Positions 53,327 through 63,095 of a stretch of DNA of 64,000 nucleotides are shown here, piece after piece. The translations under genes were made by a program, and so were the position numbers. This DNA is from CAWBCR01 sp963787375. Its GTDB lineage: Bacteria; Chloroflexota; Anaerolineae; Aggregatilineales; UBA3940. The stretch's first letter is position 1. Each line of letters begins with the position of its first letter. The stretch is taken from NCBI GenBank assembly GCA_963787375.1, contig CAWBCR010000028.1:17117-81116 (forward strand). The letters are read 5' to 3'. A model generated the notes under the pieces. That model did not search any database. It was not told the DNA's origin and worked only from the letters and a program-made list of their open reading frames with translations.

Positions 53327-54442
53327 CTAGTCAATCACCCGCGCGAGCGAGCGCATTGTCAGCACCAGCATCACTGCGCCGATGGCGAAGATCGCCAGCG
53401 CCTCACGCCACAGTGCGCCGAACCCCGCGCCTTTGAGCATGATTCCCCGCACGATGACCAGGTAGTGCCGCAGCGGCACCGCCACCGAAATCCACTGCAA
53501 TGCCTTTGGCAGCGTCGTGATCGGTACCAGGTACCCCGACAGCGTCAGCGCGACCATCGCCCAGATAAACACGATGGTCGTCGCCTGCTGCTGCGACCGC
53601 GTGATCGTCGAGACGATCAGCGCGTAGGAGATCTCGCAAGCCAGGTACAGCAGCGTCAGCCCGAACAGCAGCAGGAATCCGCCCCGCATCGGTACGTGGA
53701 ATACGAACTGTGTCACGCCCAGCATGAACAGGAAGTTGACCGCGCCGATCAGCAGCGGCGTGATCGCCTTCCCGGCGATCAGTTCCAGCCGCCGCAGCGG
53801 CGTGATCGTCAGCATCTCGATGGTCCCGATCTCCCGTTCGCGCACAATGCCCATCACCGCGATCAGCGTCGTGATCTGGAACGTGATCAGCCCAAGCTGC
53901 GACGTGATCGAATCGGGCCGGAAGTCGAGCGCCCGGTTGAATAGTGGATCGGTGTGCACGCTGATGCCGCCCGGCGGGCGCTGGCTGGCCGAGACCACCG
54001 CATTCTCCACCAGCGACTGCACCGCTCCCTGCGCCGCGCCCAGCGTCCGCGCCGCGATCAGCGAGCTGACCCCGTCGATCACCACCTGGATCTGCGGTGT
54101 CCGCACTCCCGACTGCGAATCCTGCATGAAGTCACGCGGGATGACGACGATGCCCATCACCTCGCCACGATCGATCAGCTCGCGGGCTGCCTCCAGGTTG
54201 TCGGGATAATAGCTCACGACCAGCTCGCGCGTGTTGTCGAGCGCGGTGGTGATCTCGCGGCTCAGCGATGTCTTGTCATAGTCGATCATCGCGATCGGCA
54301 TCCCCTGTATGTCCTGCCCGATGGCACGCCCCAGCAGCACGATCTGGATCATCGGGCCGAGCAGCGAGAAGCCCAGCAGCACCTTATCGCGTGAGAACTG
54401 GATGATCTCTTTGGTGATCAGCGCAAACAGTCGATGTATCAC
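53327..54442 (-). CDS. ABC-2 type transporter permease
   Basis: 371 residues from GTG 54442, with GTGAGG upstream. The layout is one N-terminal helix, a large extracytoplasmic domain (MPIAMIDYDKTSLSREITTA ... VVIPRDFMQ), then five helices with the conserved VREREIGTIEMLTITPLRRLE stretch before the third. This is the YhhJ/YbhR-like ABC-2 class that exports lipids, drugs or polymers. It is translated nine bases after the upstream paralogue. No ATPase gene is adjacent, so it must use one encoded elsewhere or an unlinked system. Confidence 0.9.
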   Translation of the reverse strand: MIHRLFALITKEIIQFSRDKVLLGFSLLGPMIQIVLLGRAIGQDIQGMPIAMIDYDKTSLSREITTALDNTRELVVSYYPDNLEAARELIDRGEVMGIVVIPRDFMQDSQSGVRTPQIQVVIDGVSSLIAARTLGAAQGAVQSLVENAVVSASQRPPGGISVHTDPLFNRALDFRPDSITSQLGLITFQITTLIAVMGIVREREIGTIEMLTITPLRRLELIAGKAITPLLIGAVNFLFMLGVTQFVFHVPMRGGFLLLFGLTLLYLACEISYALIVSTITRSQQQATTIVFIWAMVALTLSGYLVPITTLPKALQWISVAVPLRHYLVIVRGIMLKGAGFGALWREALAIFAIGAVMLVLTMRSLARVID

Positions 54443-54451
54443 GGCAGCGCC

Positions 54452-55576
54452 TCACCCTACCTTTTTGGAGAACAGCACGACGCTGGCCACGACCGCAATC
54501 AACCCCATGCCCAGCAGCGTCAGCGCGTCCGGCAGCACCGCGCTCAACCCGACGCCCTTCAGCGCCACGCTGCGCGAGATGACGATGTAATGCGTGCTCG
54601 GTAGGCCGAAGGCCATCGCCTGCGACACGAACGAGTTCTTGTCAGTCGGCAGGATCAGCCCGGTGAGGAAGAAGCTGGGGATGAACAGAGTCAGCAGGAT
54701 GATCGGCGTCACCGTCCGCTGGCTGGCGACGAAGTGCGCGATGATCATGCAGAAGCCCATCAGCGCCAGCAGGTAATCGGCGGTCAGCAGCAGGTACAGC
54801 CCCAGGTTCCCCCGGAACGGCACGTGGAACCAGAACACGGCCACCCCCAGTGCCATCAACCCGCCCAGCACCCCCAGCGACAGGTATACGGCCAGCTTGC
54901 CGATCAGGAACTCGCGCCCGGCGATAGGCGTCGTTGCCAGCGTCTCGAACGTGCCCGTCTCTTTCTCACGGGTGATCCCCAGCGCGACGGCCATCGCTGG
55001 CAGGATCAGCACCAGCGACATTAGGCCGGGGATCATGCTGTACTGCGATTTGAGGTTCTCGTTGAACCACACCCGGATGCGCACGTCGAACGGCGCGGGT
55101 CTTCCGGATTGCGTCAGCGTCTGTACGGAGTAGGCTTCGGTGCGCTGGCTGATCTGGCTGATGACCTGGTTGGCGGTGCCCACGTCGCTCCCGTCGACCA
55201 CCAGGTTGATCGGCGTTTGCCGCTGCGCGGCGATGTGGTCCCCGAAATTGGGCGGGATCACGATGGCGGCATCGATCCGCCCCTCGCGGAGTAGCTCGAC
55301 GATCTGGTCGTAGCTCTCCACGCTGGCGACCACCCGCAGCGTGCCATCCGACGTCATCTCACGGATGAAGTCCAACGACTGCGGCGACTGGTCCTGATTG
55401 TCGATGGCCAGGTTGGCCTGGTTGACGTCAAACGAGAACACGTAAGACAGCAGCGTCAACAGCACGGCGGGGGACAGGACGGTCAGAAACAGGAAGCCCG
55501 GATCGAGCCAGATGTGCTTGAATTCCTTGATGATGACGGCGCGCAAGCGCCGGATCGCGTGGCGTGCTCGGAGCAT
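54452..55576 (-). CDS. ABC-2 type transporter permease
   Basis: 374 residues; ATG 55576 with GAGG upstream. Same layout as its downstream neighbour: an N-terminal cytoplasmic helix (RRLRAVIIKEFKHIWLDPGF), a large outside domain and the signature TREKETGTFETLATTPIAGR before the final five helices. The pair resembles the YbhS-YbhR heterodimer. Upstream lies a divergent lipoprotein gene, so no ATPase is co-transcribed in this window. Confidence 0.9.
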   Translation of the reverse strand: MLRARHAIRRLRAVIIKEFKHIWLDPGFLFLTVLSPAVLLTLLSYVFSFDVNQANLAIDNQDQSPQSLDFIREMTSDGTLRVVASVESYDQIVELLREGRIDAAIVIPPNFGDHIAAQRQTPINLVVDGSDVGTANQVISQISQRTEAYSVQTLTQSGRPAPFDVRIRVWFNENLKSQYSMIPGLMSLVLILPAMAVALGITREKETGTFETLATTPIAGREFLIGKLAVYLSLGVLGGLMALGVAVFWFHVPFRGNLGLYLLLTADYLLALMGFCMIIAHFVASQRTVTPIILLTLFIPSFFLTGLILPTDKNSFVSQAMAFGLPSTHYIVISRSVALKGVGLSAVLPDALTLLGMGLIAVVASVVLFSKKVG

Positions 55577-55706
55577 GATGCCTCGACCGGTGTGAGGGTG
55601 AACAGGATGTGCCCGGCGGCTAATTGTATCCCAACACCGCCTTTGCCCCAATGGCGGCGCTTCCATGGCTACGCGCAAGAACCGTTTCTTTTCCCCGCCC
55701 CGGTGC

Positions 55707-55712
55707 TATAAT
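55707..55712 (+). promoter_or_regulatory. -10 element before the DUF3048 gene
   Basis: TATAAT about 33 bp before the ATG at 55745. The -35 match (TTTCTT, 55685-55690) is weak. Confidence 0.4.
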
Positions 55713-55744
55713 CCGCCCATGTTTTTGACTGGAGCCTGTGCCTG

Positions 55745-56959
55745 ATGCGTTTACTGTCTGCCCGCCGTATGATCCGTCTCACTGCCGCGCTGCTGGCTGC
55801 CGCCCTGCTGATCGCCTGCGCGCCCGCGCCCGCCGCCGCCCCGACCCCCACGCCGCAGCCGACCGATCTGCCGCCCAGCCCGACGTTTACTCCGGCCCCG
55901 ACGCCCATCGCTGACCCGACCGCCACGCCGCCCCCACCGACCGCCACCCCGGCCCCGCCGCAGGCCATCGGCCCCGGCGACTATCCGCCCGGCGTCAACC
56001 CGCTGACCGGCCTGCCTGTCGACGATCCCTCGGTCCTGCAGCGCCGCCCGCTGCTGATCAAGATATCCAACTCGCCGCCCATCGTCCGCCCGCAGAGCGG
56101 CCTCAATACCGCCGACCTGATCTTCGAGTATTACGTCGAGGGCGGCTGGACGCGCTTCGCGGCCATCTTCTACAGCAAGGGTGTCGATCATGTCGGCTCG
56201 GTGCGCAGCGGGCGTCTGGTCGACCTCCAGCTTTCCCACGCGCTCGACGCGCTGTGGGTCTTTTCGGGTGCGTCGCTGGGCGTGCTCGACACCATCCGCG
56301 CCTCCGACCTGTACCCCTACGACGTGATCTCGCCGCAGTTCGGCTACGCCGAGCCGTACTTCGTGCGCTTCCCGCGTGGCGACCTGCCCGTTGAGCACAC
56401 CCTGTTCACCGATACCGCCCAGTTATGGCAGCTAGCCGCCGACCGCAAGGTCCGTGCTACGCCGCGCATCCTCACCGAGCCGGGCCTCGCTTTTGATGCC
56501 GTCCCCCCCGACGGCGGCATCCCTGCCCGTTCGGCCACCATCGATTACAACAAGACCCACGTCGAGTGGCGCTACGACGCGGTCAGCGGCGAGTACCTGC
56601 GCTGGACCGACAACATCCCCCACACCGATGCGCTCACCGGCCAGCAGGTTGCCATCCAGAATGTCGTCGTGATGAGCGCCTATCACGAGCTTCAGGAATT
56701 GTTCCCGGAGAAGTACTTCGGCAAAGAGAAGTCGTGGTACATCGAGTTGACCGGCAATGGGCAGGCCACGCTGCTGCGTGACGGCCAGGCCTATGATGGT
56801 CGCTGGGTGCGCACCCGTCCCGACGACATGTTCACCTTCGTCGACGTGAACGGCAATCCGCTGATGTTCAAGCCGGGCCGCACCTTCTTCCAGATCACGA
56901 GTTCCTACCAGGGCGCATACACCGCCAACGGCCCTGAGGAGCTGGTCATCACGCCCTGA
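55745..56959 (+). CDS. DUF3048 lipoprotein (YerB-like)
   Basis: 404 residues; GGAG before the ATG. The signal ends in LLIACAP, a lipobox. A Thr/Pro-rich linker (TPTPQPTDLPPSP and repeats) follows. The DUF3048 domain starts at NPLTGLPVDDPSVLQRRPLL and includes NSPPIVRPQSGLNTADLIFE, GSVRSGRLVDLQL and, late, NVVVMSAYHE and RPDDMFTFVDVNGNPLMFKP. B. subtilis YerB is a homologue and is also a lipoprotein; its function is not well established. The protein is anchored outside the membrane by its lipid. Confidence 0.9.
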   Translation: MRLLSARRMIRLTAALLAAALLIACAPAPAAAPTPTPQPTDLPPSPTFTPAPTPIADPTATPPPPTATPAPPQAIGPGDYPPGVNPLTGLPVDDPSVLQRRPLLIKISNSPPIVRPQSGLNTADLIFEYYVEGGWTRFAAIFYSKGVDHVGSVRSGRLVDLQLSHALDALWVFSGASLGVLDTIRASDLYPYDVISPQFGYAEPYFVRFPRGDLPVEHTLFTDTAQLWQLAADRKVRATPRILTEPGLAFDAVPPDGGIPARSATIDYNKTHVEWRYDAVSGEYLRWTDNIPHTDALTGQQVAIQNVVVMSAYHELQELFPEKYFGKEKSWYIELTGNGQATLLRDGQAYDGRWVRTRPDDMFTFVDVNGNPLMFKPGRTFFQITSSYQGAYTANGPEELVITP

Positions 56960-57131
56960 TCGGTCGCGGCGTGCGCATCGCCGCGCGCCAAACGGGGTTT
57001 ATCATTATACAACCGCCGGGTGATCTTCTCGCACTTTGCCCGAAACGAGGTATGATCGGTCCATCTGACCGCGCCCCGCGAGGGGCGTTCCTTTTCGTAT
57101 GGCACGGGAGTTGTCGAGGGCTGTGGCATCA

Positions 57132-58385
57132 ATGGAGCTTTTACGTAACGGACGGCGCCGCGTCGTCGTCACCGGCATGGGCGCGCTCACGCCGCTTGGA
57201 ACGCTTAACTCATTCTGGCATAGTCTCAAAGCGGGCCGCTCCGGTATCCGCAACATTCGGAGTTTCGACCCGGTCAATCTGGGCGTCAAACTGGCCGCCG
57301 AAGTCGATTTTGACCCCACCCAGTACATCCCCTACAAGGAAGCGCGGCGCATGTCGCGCGCCTCGCAGATGGCGCAGATCGCCGCCTCCATGGCGCTCGA
57401 CGACGCCGGGCTGACGGTCGAGGCCATCGCTGAGAACGCCGATTGCACCGGCGTGGTGATGGGCACCGCCAATGCCGGCTTTGGGGTGCTGGTCGATACC
57501 ACGCTGGCCTACAAGAACCAGGGCCGCACGCCCGCGCCCACCGCGCTGGTCAACGGGCTGCCCAACATGCCCGGCCACTACATCAGCCGGCTGGTGGGGG
57601 CCACCGGCCCGCTGATGACGGTGGTCACCGCCTGCGCCAGCGGCACGCAGAGCATCGGCGAGGCTGCCGAGATGATCCGCAACGGTCGCGCCGACATGAT
57701 CTTCGCCGGCGGCGTCGACTGCCTGGTACGCGACGAGGTGATGGCTGCCTTTGACGCCATGACGGTCCTCGCCAGCAGCTACAACGACGATCCTGAACAC
57801 GCCTGCCGCCCCTTCGACGCCAACCGCGAGGGTTTCGTCCTGGGCGAGGGTACGGCGGTGCTGGTGCTGGAGACACTGGAGCGGGCGATTGCGCGCGATG
57901 CGCGCATCTACGGCGAGGTGATGGGCTATGCCGCCTCGTCAGACGCCTACCACAGCTCAGCGCTGGAAGTCGAGGGCAAAGGCCCGCAGAAAGCCATGCG
58001 CTGGGCGCTTGAAGACGCCCACGTCCCCGCCGACGACATCGACTATATCAACGCGCACGGCACGGCTACCAAGGCCAACGACGCGATGGAGACTTACGCC
58101 ATCAAGCGGGTTTTCGGTGAGCGCGCTTACTCGGTCCCGGTCAGCTCGACCAAGAGCATGATCGGGCATTGCATGGGCGGCTCCGGCGCGATGGAGGCCG
58201 TCGCCTGCCTGATGTCGCTGGTCGAAAATGTGATGCACCCCACGGTGAACTACGAGACGCCCGACCCCGACTGCGACCTTGACTACGTGCCCAACGAGGC
58301 CCGCGACCACCCGCTGCGAACCGTCCTCTCGAACAGCTTCGGGCTGGGCGGCCAGAACGCCTGCCTGGTTCTCGGAGCGGTGTAA
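57132..58385 (+). CDS. fabF: Beta-ketoacyl-ACP synthase II (FabF-like)
   Basis: 417 residues from ATG 57132 (GAGGG upstream); an ATG at 57099 without ribosome site is less likely. The Cys-His-His triad is intact: TACASGTQSIG, NAHGTATKAND and KSMIGHCMGG. RRVVVTGMGALTPLG is the family start and NSFGLGGQNACLVLG the end. It performs the condensation step of fatty-acid elongation with malonyl-ACP. No other fab genes are adjacent, so involvement in a dedicated product cannot be excluded. Confidence 0.93.
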   Translation: MELLRNGRRRVVVTGMGALTPLGTLNSFWHSLKAGRSGIRNIRSFDPVNLGVKLAAEVDFDPTQYIPYKEARRMSRASQMAQIAASMALDDAGLTVEAIAENADCTGVVMGTANAGFGVLVDTTLAYKNQGRTPAPTALVNGLPNMPGHYISRLVGATGPLMTVVTACASGTQSIGEAAEMIRNGRADMIFAGGVDCLVRDEVMAAFDAMTVLASSYNDDPEHACRPFDANREGFVLGEGTAVLVLETLERAIARDARIYGEVMGYAASSDAYHSSALEVEGKGPQKAMRWALEDAHVPADDIDYINAHGTATKANDAMETYAIKRVFGERAYSVPVSSTKSMIGHCMGGSGAMEAVACLMSLVENVMHPTVNYETPDPDCDLDYVPNEARDHPLRTVLSNSFGLGGQNACLVLGAV

Positions 58386-58406
58386 GGGGAAAGAGAAGAG
58401 GATCGT

Positions 58407-58462
58407 CCACAGATTACACAGATTAAGAAATGAAATATCTGTGAAATACGTGTAATCTGTGG
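58407..58462. repeat. Dispersed palindromic repeat, CCACAGATTACAC type
   Basis: 13-bp perfect arms (58407-58419 with 58450-58462), the same family as 6842-6921. It may serve as a terminator between convergent genes. Confidence 0.75.
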
Positions 58463-58475
58463 GCCAGTGAATTCC

Positions 58476-59586
58476 TTAGGTAGTATACACCTCACGCCGC
58501 AGCGTGACCGCCTCCAGCCGCGCGCGCACCACCTCGACACCCAGCCCCGGCCCCTGTGGCACGTCCATCGTGCCGTCCGCGTTCAACGTGAAGGCCGGCT
58601 CCACGATGTCCTCCTGCCAGTAGCGATCCGACGCCGAGATGTCGCCCGGCAGCGTGAAGTTGGGCAGCGAGGCCACCGCCAGGTTCGCCGCTCGCCCGAT
58701 GCCCGTCTCCAGCATGCCGCCGCACCACACCGGCACGCCCGCCTCGCGGCACGCGTCGTGGATGGCGCGTGCGTTCGTCATGCCGCCCACCCGCGCCGGC
58801 TTGATGTTGATGATCCGGCACGACCCCAGCGCCAGCGCCTCGCGCGCGCGGCTCAGCGTCGTGATGCTCTCGTCGAGGCAGATCGGCGTGCCAAGCTCGC
58901 GTTGCAGCGCGGCGTGGTCGAGCAGGTCGTCGTAGGCCAGCGGCTGCTCGATCATCAGCAGCCCGTAGCCGTCGAGCGCACGCAGCATCGGAATGTCGTC
59001 CAGCGTGTAGGCCGAGTTGGCGTCGGCCATCAGCGGGATGTCGGGGAAGTCGCGCGCGGACCGCGCGGATCACGTCGACGTCCCAGCCCGGCTTGATCTT
59101 GACCTTGATCCGGCGGTAGCCCTCGCCGCGAAAGCCCGTGATGCGCGCCAGAAGCTCGCTCACCGAGCCCTGCACGCCGATGCTCACGCCGCTTTCCACG
59201 CGCGCCTTCTCGCCGCCCAGCAGCGCCGAGACGCTCACCCCGGCCCTCTGCGCCTCGAGGTCCCACACGGCGGCCTCCAGCCCGGCCTTGGCCATGTTGT
59301 GCCCGCGCGCCCGCCGGAACACGCGCGGCAGGTCGCTGGCGTGGTCGAACTCAGCGGCGAGCAGCATCGGGATCAGCATGTCGCGCTGGGCGTGCCAGCA
59401 GGTCGCGACCGTCTCGTACGAGTACAGCGGCAGCGGCTCGACCGGCGACTCGCCGTAGCCCACCAGCCCATCGCTGTACGCCGCGACCAGCACCTTTTCG
59501 ACCTCGTCCTCGCGCCCGAAGCTCGTCTCAAACGGGTGTTTGAGCGGCATCTTGACGTGAAACTGCTCCACGCGCTCGATCTTCAT
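58476..59586 (-). CDS. MenC / N-succinylamino-acid racemase-like enolase-superfamily enzyme (one frame change)
   Basis: About 370 residues; frame change near 59060. Enolase-superfamily MLE subgroup: catalytic Lys in RRIKVKIKPG, metal ligands in MADANSAYTLDD, MIEQPLAYDD and CLDESITTLSR, and second Lys in INIKPARVGG. The ending SLPNFTLPGDISASDRYWQE is typical of o-succinylbenzoate synthase/NSAR enzymes. These either make o-succinylbenzoate for menaquinone or racemise N-succinyl amino acids. The ATG overlaps the stop of a COG3375 acyltransferase, an arrangement known for NSAR with succinyl transferase, which favours the amino-acid route. No other men genes are near. Confidence 0.88.
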
Positions 59587-60507
59587 ACATTATCCTTTGC
59601 CAGCGCGGCGCTTTCCCGGCCCTGTGCGTCGGATTGCAGCATGTAATGGCTGCGCCGGGCCCCGCCCGCGATCTCTGAGAAGAACCACATGACCATATAG
59701 CCGCGCGCGAACGCCTCCTCGAACAGCGCCCGCGTGTGCTCCCGCCACGCCTGCGCGAGCCCCATGTCCGCCGCGCGGATCGCGTCGATGTCGGCGGGGA
59801 CCTCAACCAGCACGTGCGCGCCGCCCAGCTTGTCGAACCAGTTCAGGCGGCACGCGCAGCCCATCCGCGCGGGCTGTCGTCGGGTTGGCGGGCTGCGCGC
59901 CCGCTCGCCGCCATTCGGCCAGCGTCACCGGCGGCCTGGCCCTTTCCGGCGGGTCAATGGCCTGCTCGACCCGCCGGCTGGCGATCCACCAGTCCACTTC
60001 GAAGCGGTCGGTGGGCAGCCCGGCGTAAATCCCCGACTGCTCGCCGTACACGTCGCGCAGGTAGCGGCGGCACACTGTCCCCAGCCGCGTGATGTTCAGA
60101 TGCGCGTTGCGGCTCATCAGCGGGTCAAACGTCCACGTGACCAGCCGGAAGCCCTGTTCGATCACACGGTGGCGCTGCTCGCACTTCAGCGCGTAGCCCA
60201 CGCCGCGATCCTGGTAATCGGGCAGCACGCCCATCATCTGCGAGACGTGGTAGTGCGGCGTGCCCAGCCAGTCGATACGCGCATCGCCGGGCGGCAGCAG
60301 CCCGGGGTAGCCGAATAGAAAGCCCACCAGCCGCGCGCCGTCGAACGCGCCCAGCACGAGGCCGCCGTGCAATCCCAGCGCCCGCAGCAGCCGCGACGGC
60401 ACGATGTCCTCATCGACCATGCCCCACGCCGCGTGCTGAATGCCCTCGCAGGCCCGCAGGTCGCCGGTCTCTTCCAGCACCTTCACGCTGATCACCGCCT
60501 TAGTCAC
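59583..60507 (-). CDS. COG3375 GNAT-like acyltransferase (one frame change)
   Basis: About 308 residues; GTG 60507 overlaps the upstream stop, and a frame change lies near 59865. Similar over its length to the next upstream gene. Recognisable strings are VLGAFDGARLVGFLFGYPGL, VSQMMGVLPDYQDRGVGYAL (acetyl/acyl-CoA loop), WTFDPLMSRNAHLNITRLG and the C-terminal VLVEVPADIDAIRAADMGLA. GNAT members move an acyl group from CoA; in NSAR operons the related enzyme succinylates D-amino acids. It ends in ATGA with the racemase-like gene, so the two are translationally coupled. Confidence 0.85.
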
Positions 60508-61414
60508 GTGCGCCTCCGGCGATGCCCGCCATGTCCACGCCGCGCGCCAGCACGTAGGTGCTGCGCCGCGCTACCCCTTCGCCCTCCGACGCGAAGCCGC
60601 TGACCATGTACCCGGCCTGGAACGCCGCCTCCAGCCCGGCGCGCACGCACGCCTGCCACGCCTGCGCCAGCTTCATGTCTGCCGCCTTGACCGCGCTCAC
60701 GTCGCCGGGTACCTCGACCAGCACCTGCGGTCCGGCGCTGCCCACCGCGTCGACCACCTCGGCGGGCGACGCCGCCGGTGCGCGCAGGCCGTCCGCACGC
60801 GGGGTAGTGGGGTTGGCGATTAGCGCCTCGTCGAAGCGCCACGTCTGCGGCGCGCCGACCTCGCCTACCTGCCGCGCCACGCGTTCCCCGGCGATCCACC
60901 ATTCCAACTCCAGCCGGTCGGTCGCCAGCCCGGCGTTGATGCCGGTCAGCTCGCCGTAGGCGTTGCGGATGTAGCGCCGGCACACGCCGCCCAGCCTCGC
61001 GATGTTCAGGTGCGCGTTGCGGCTCACCAGCGGGTCGAAGGTCCACAGCGCGAGGCGGTGCCCTTGCGCCAGCGCCACGTCGCGCTGGGCTAGCTTCAGC
61101 CGGTGTGCGATGCCCCGGCCCCGGTACGCCGGCAGGATGCCCATCATCTCCGAGCAGTGCATCACCGGCGTGTCCATCCACGCCGCGCGTGGGTCCGCCG
61201 CGTCGACCTGTCCCAGGTACCCGAACACAAAGCCGACCATCTGCGCGCCGTCGAACGCGCCCAGCGTGATCCCGCCGTAGCGCTGGAACGTGACCAGCAG
61301 GTGCGCTGGGACGAGGTCGCGCTCGGCCATGTCCCACGCCGCACGCTGCACGTCTTCGAAGGCGTGCAGTTCGTCGTACGTCTCTGGTGAGCGGATGGTG
61401 ATCGATGGTGCCAT
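60500..61414 (-). CDS. COG3375 GNAT-like acyltransferase, first gene of the operon
   Basis: 304 residues from ATG 61414 (MAPSITIRSPETYDELHAFE). Key strings: ITLGAFDGAQMVGFVFGYLG, MMGILPAYRGRGIAHRLK with the Q/RxxGxG/A CoA loop, WTFDPLVSRNAHLNIARLGG, GGVCRRYIRNAYGELTGINA. It is a clear paralogue of the next gene, about half of residues shared by eye. It may act on a different amino acid or form a heteromer with it. Confidence 0.88.
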   Translation of the reverse strand: MAPSITIRSPETYDELHAFEDVQRAAWDMAERDLVPAHLLVTFQRYGGITLGAFDGAQMVGFVFGYLGQVDAADPRAAWMDTPVMHCSEMMGILPAYRGRGIAHRLKLAQRDVALAQGHRLALWTFDPLVSRNAHLNIARLGGVCRRYIRNAYGELTGINAGLATDRLELEWWIAGERVARQVGEVGAPQTWRFDEALIANPTTPRADGLRAPAASPAEVVDAVGSAGPQVLVEVPGDVSAVKAADMKLAQAWQACVRAGLEAAFQAGYMVSGFASEGEGVARRSTYVLARGVDMAGIAGGARD

Positions 61415-61455
61415 GCCGGTGCCTCGCAGCGCAGGTTGATAGGAGGGAGGCCGCC

Positions 61456-61485
61456 TTGCCCCCGTATCCGAACCGATGATACTAT
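61456..61485 (+). promoter_or_regulatory. Promoter for fmt
   Basis: TTGCCC (61456-61461), an 18-base spacer and TACTAT (61480-61485), ending 37 bp before the GTG start of fmt. Confidence 0.45.
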
Positions 61486-61522
61486 ACGACTGTGCGCGCC
61501 GATCCGTCAATCAGGAGGTTCC

Positions 61523-62491
61523 GTGGTCCGGGTCATTTTCATGGGCACGCCCGACTTCGCCGTACCCAGCCTGCAGGCCCTTGTCGACCATCCCGCCTTT
61601 GACGTGGTCGGCGTCGTCACCCAGCCCGACCGTCCTGCCGGGCGCGGGCAGGACGTGCGCATGTCGGACGTGAAGCGGCGGGCGCTGGCGCTTGGCCTGC
61701 CGGTGTTCCAGCCCGCCACCCTGCGCGACGAGGCGGCGGTCGAGCACCTGCGCGGCTGGCAGCCCGACGTGCTGGTGGTGGCCGCCTTCGGCCAGATTCT
61801 GCGCCAGCCAGTGCTGGCGCTCGCGCCGCACGGCAGCGTCAACGTGCACGCCTCGCTGCTGCCGCGCTGGCGCGGCGCGGCCCCGATCCACTACGCGATC
61901 CGTGCCAGCGATGCCGAAACCGGCGTGACCATCATGCAGATGGACGCCGGGCTCGACAGCGGCCCGATCCTCGCGCAGCGCGCGATCCCGATCTCGCCGG
62001 ACGAGACCGCCACCAGCCTGCACGATAAGCTCGCAGTGCTCGGCGCGGAATTCCTGCCCGGCGTCCTGCGCGACTATGTCGAGGGGCGCATTACGCCCAC
62101 ACCGCAGCCGTTGGAGGGTGTGACCCTCGCGCCGACGCTCAGGAAAGAGGACGGGCTGATCGACTGGACGCAGAGTGCTGCCGCCATCGACCGCCACGTG
62201 CGCGCCTACGACCCCTGGCCGGGGACGTTTACCACCCTCGACGGCAGCCTGCTCAAGGTGCTCGCCGGCCATCCGCAGCCCGCTGCGACCGGCAGCGCCG
62301 CGCCAGGGACGCTTGTTGAGCGGGAGGGTGGCCTCGCCGTGCAGACCGGCGCGGGCTTGTATATACTGGACACTGTTCAGCCTGCCGGCAAGAAGAAGAT
62401 GCCTGCCCAGGCCTTCCTGGCCGGGCATCGTGAAGCGGTCGGCGCGCGGCTGGCGCTGCCTGAACCGGGCTCAGACAAGGGGATACCATGA
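61523..62491 (+). CDS. fmt: Methionyl-tRNA formyltransferase
   Basis: 322 residues from GTG 61523, with AGGAGG seven bases upstream. It formylates the initiator Met-tRNA using 10-formyl-THF. Motifs: VIFMGTPDFAVPSLQAL, TQPDRPAGRGQ, the catalytic Asn-His region NVHASLLPRWRGAAPIHYAI, and catalytic Asp in MDAGLDSGPIL. The C-terminal OB domain starts near APGTLVEREGG. Length and order are normal. The stop overlaps the next start as ATGA. Confidence 0.96.
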   Translation: MVRVIFMGTPDFAVPSLQALVDHPAFDVVGVVTQPDRPAGRGQDVRMSDVKRRALALGLPVFQPATLRDEAAVEHLRGWQPDVLVVAAFGQILRQPVLALAPHGSVNVHASLLPRWRGAAPIHYAIRASDAETGVTIMQMDAGLDSGPILAQRAIPISPDETATSLHDKLAVLGAEFLPGVLRDYVEGRITPTPQPLEGVTLAPTLRKEDGLIDWTQSAAAIDRHVRAYDPWPGTFTTLDGSLLKVLAGHPQPAATGSAAPGTLVEREGGLAVQTGAGLYILDTVQPAGKKKMPAQAFLAGHREAVGARLALPEPGSDKGIP

Positions 62492-63087
62492 ACATACCAC
62501 GGGCACTGCTGCGTGTTGTTGCGTTTCTGCATCTCGTCGCCGGTGTGCTGCTGATACCATCATCGCTGCTCAGCGCGTTCTTTCTGGGCGCGGTGCTGGG
62601 CGTGTGGCTCCTCGTGGTGGGGGTAGGGCTGTGGCAGGCCCGCTTCCCGGCGTGGCGGGCGGCGGTGGTCACCCACTGGCTGATCTTCGTGATGGCTGCG
62701 CTGATGGCTGTCGTTGGCGGGTTCTCGCTGGTGCAGACACGGCTGGGCTTTCTGCATGGAGCTGAAATACTCAGGAGCTTCGGGCTGAGCCCGCTGATCG
62801 GGGCGCTGCTGCTGGCGCTGTTCGCCACGGTCAGCCTGCTGATGCTGAACCATCGCCGGGTGCTGGACGCCTTCTGGAAATGCGGCCTGGGCGAGATCGC
62901 CGCGCCGCGCAGCGGCAAGACGCGCACTCCGCCGGAGCCTGCGCTGCTCAGCGCGATTGCCGAGTCGGTCAGCACCTTCGCCGCGCAGCACGAGGAGATC
63001 GACCTGGGCCAGGTGAGCGCCGCGCTGCGCGTGGTCGCCGACCAGGCTGAGGTGCAGCGCCGCCGGGGGCCGATCAAAAAGTCTTGA
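62488..63087 (+). CDS. Small multi-pass membrane protein
   Basis: 199 residues, overlapping fmt by ATGA. Three or four hydrophobic helices (LLRVVAFLHLVAGVLLIPSS, AFFLGAVLGVWLLVVGVGLW, LIFVMAALMAVVGGFSLV, LIGALLLALFATVSLLMLN) are followed by a soluble C-terminal tail of ~60 residues. No known family is recognised. Co-translation with fmt suggests expression only, not shared function. Confidence 0.7.
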   Translation: MNIPRALLRVVAFLHLVAGVLLIPSSLLSAFFLGAVLGVWLLVVGVGLWQARFPAWRAAVVTHWLIFVMAALMAVVGGFSLVQTRLGFLHGAEILRSFGLSPLIGALLLALFATVSLLMLNHRRVLDAFWKCGLGEIAAPRSGKTRTPPEPALLSAIAESVSTFAAQHEEIDLGQVSAALRVVADQAEVQRRRGPIKKS

Positions 63088-63095
63088 GGTCGCCG

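Noticed and set aside
57099..57134. Start of the ketosynthase at 57099
   Set aside because: No ribosome site there, and family N-termini begin close to the second ATG at 57132.
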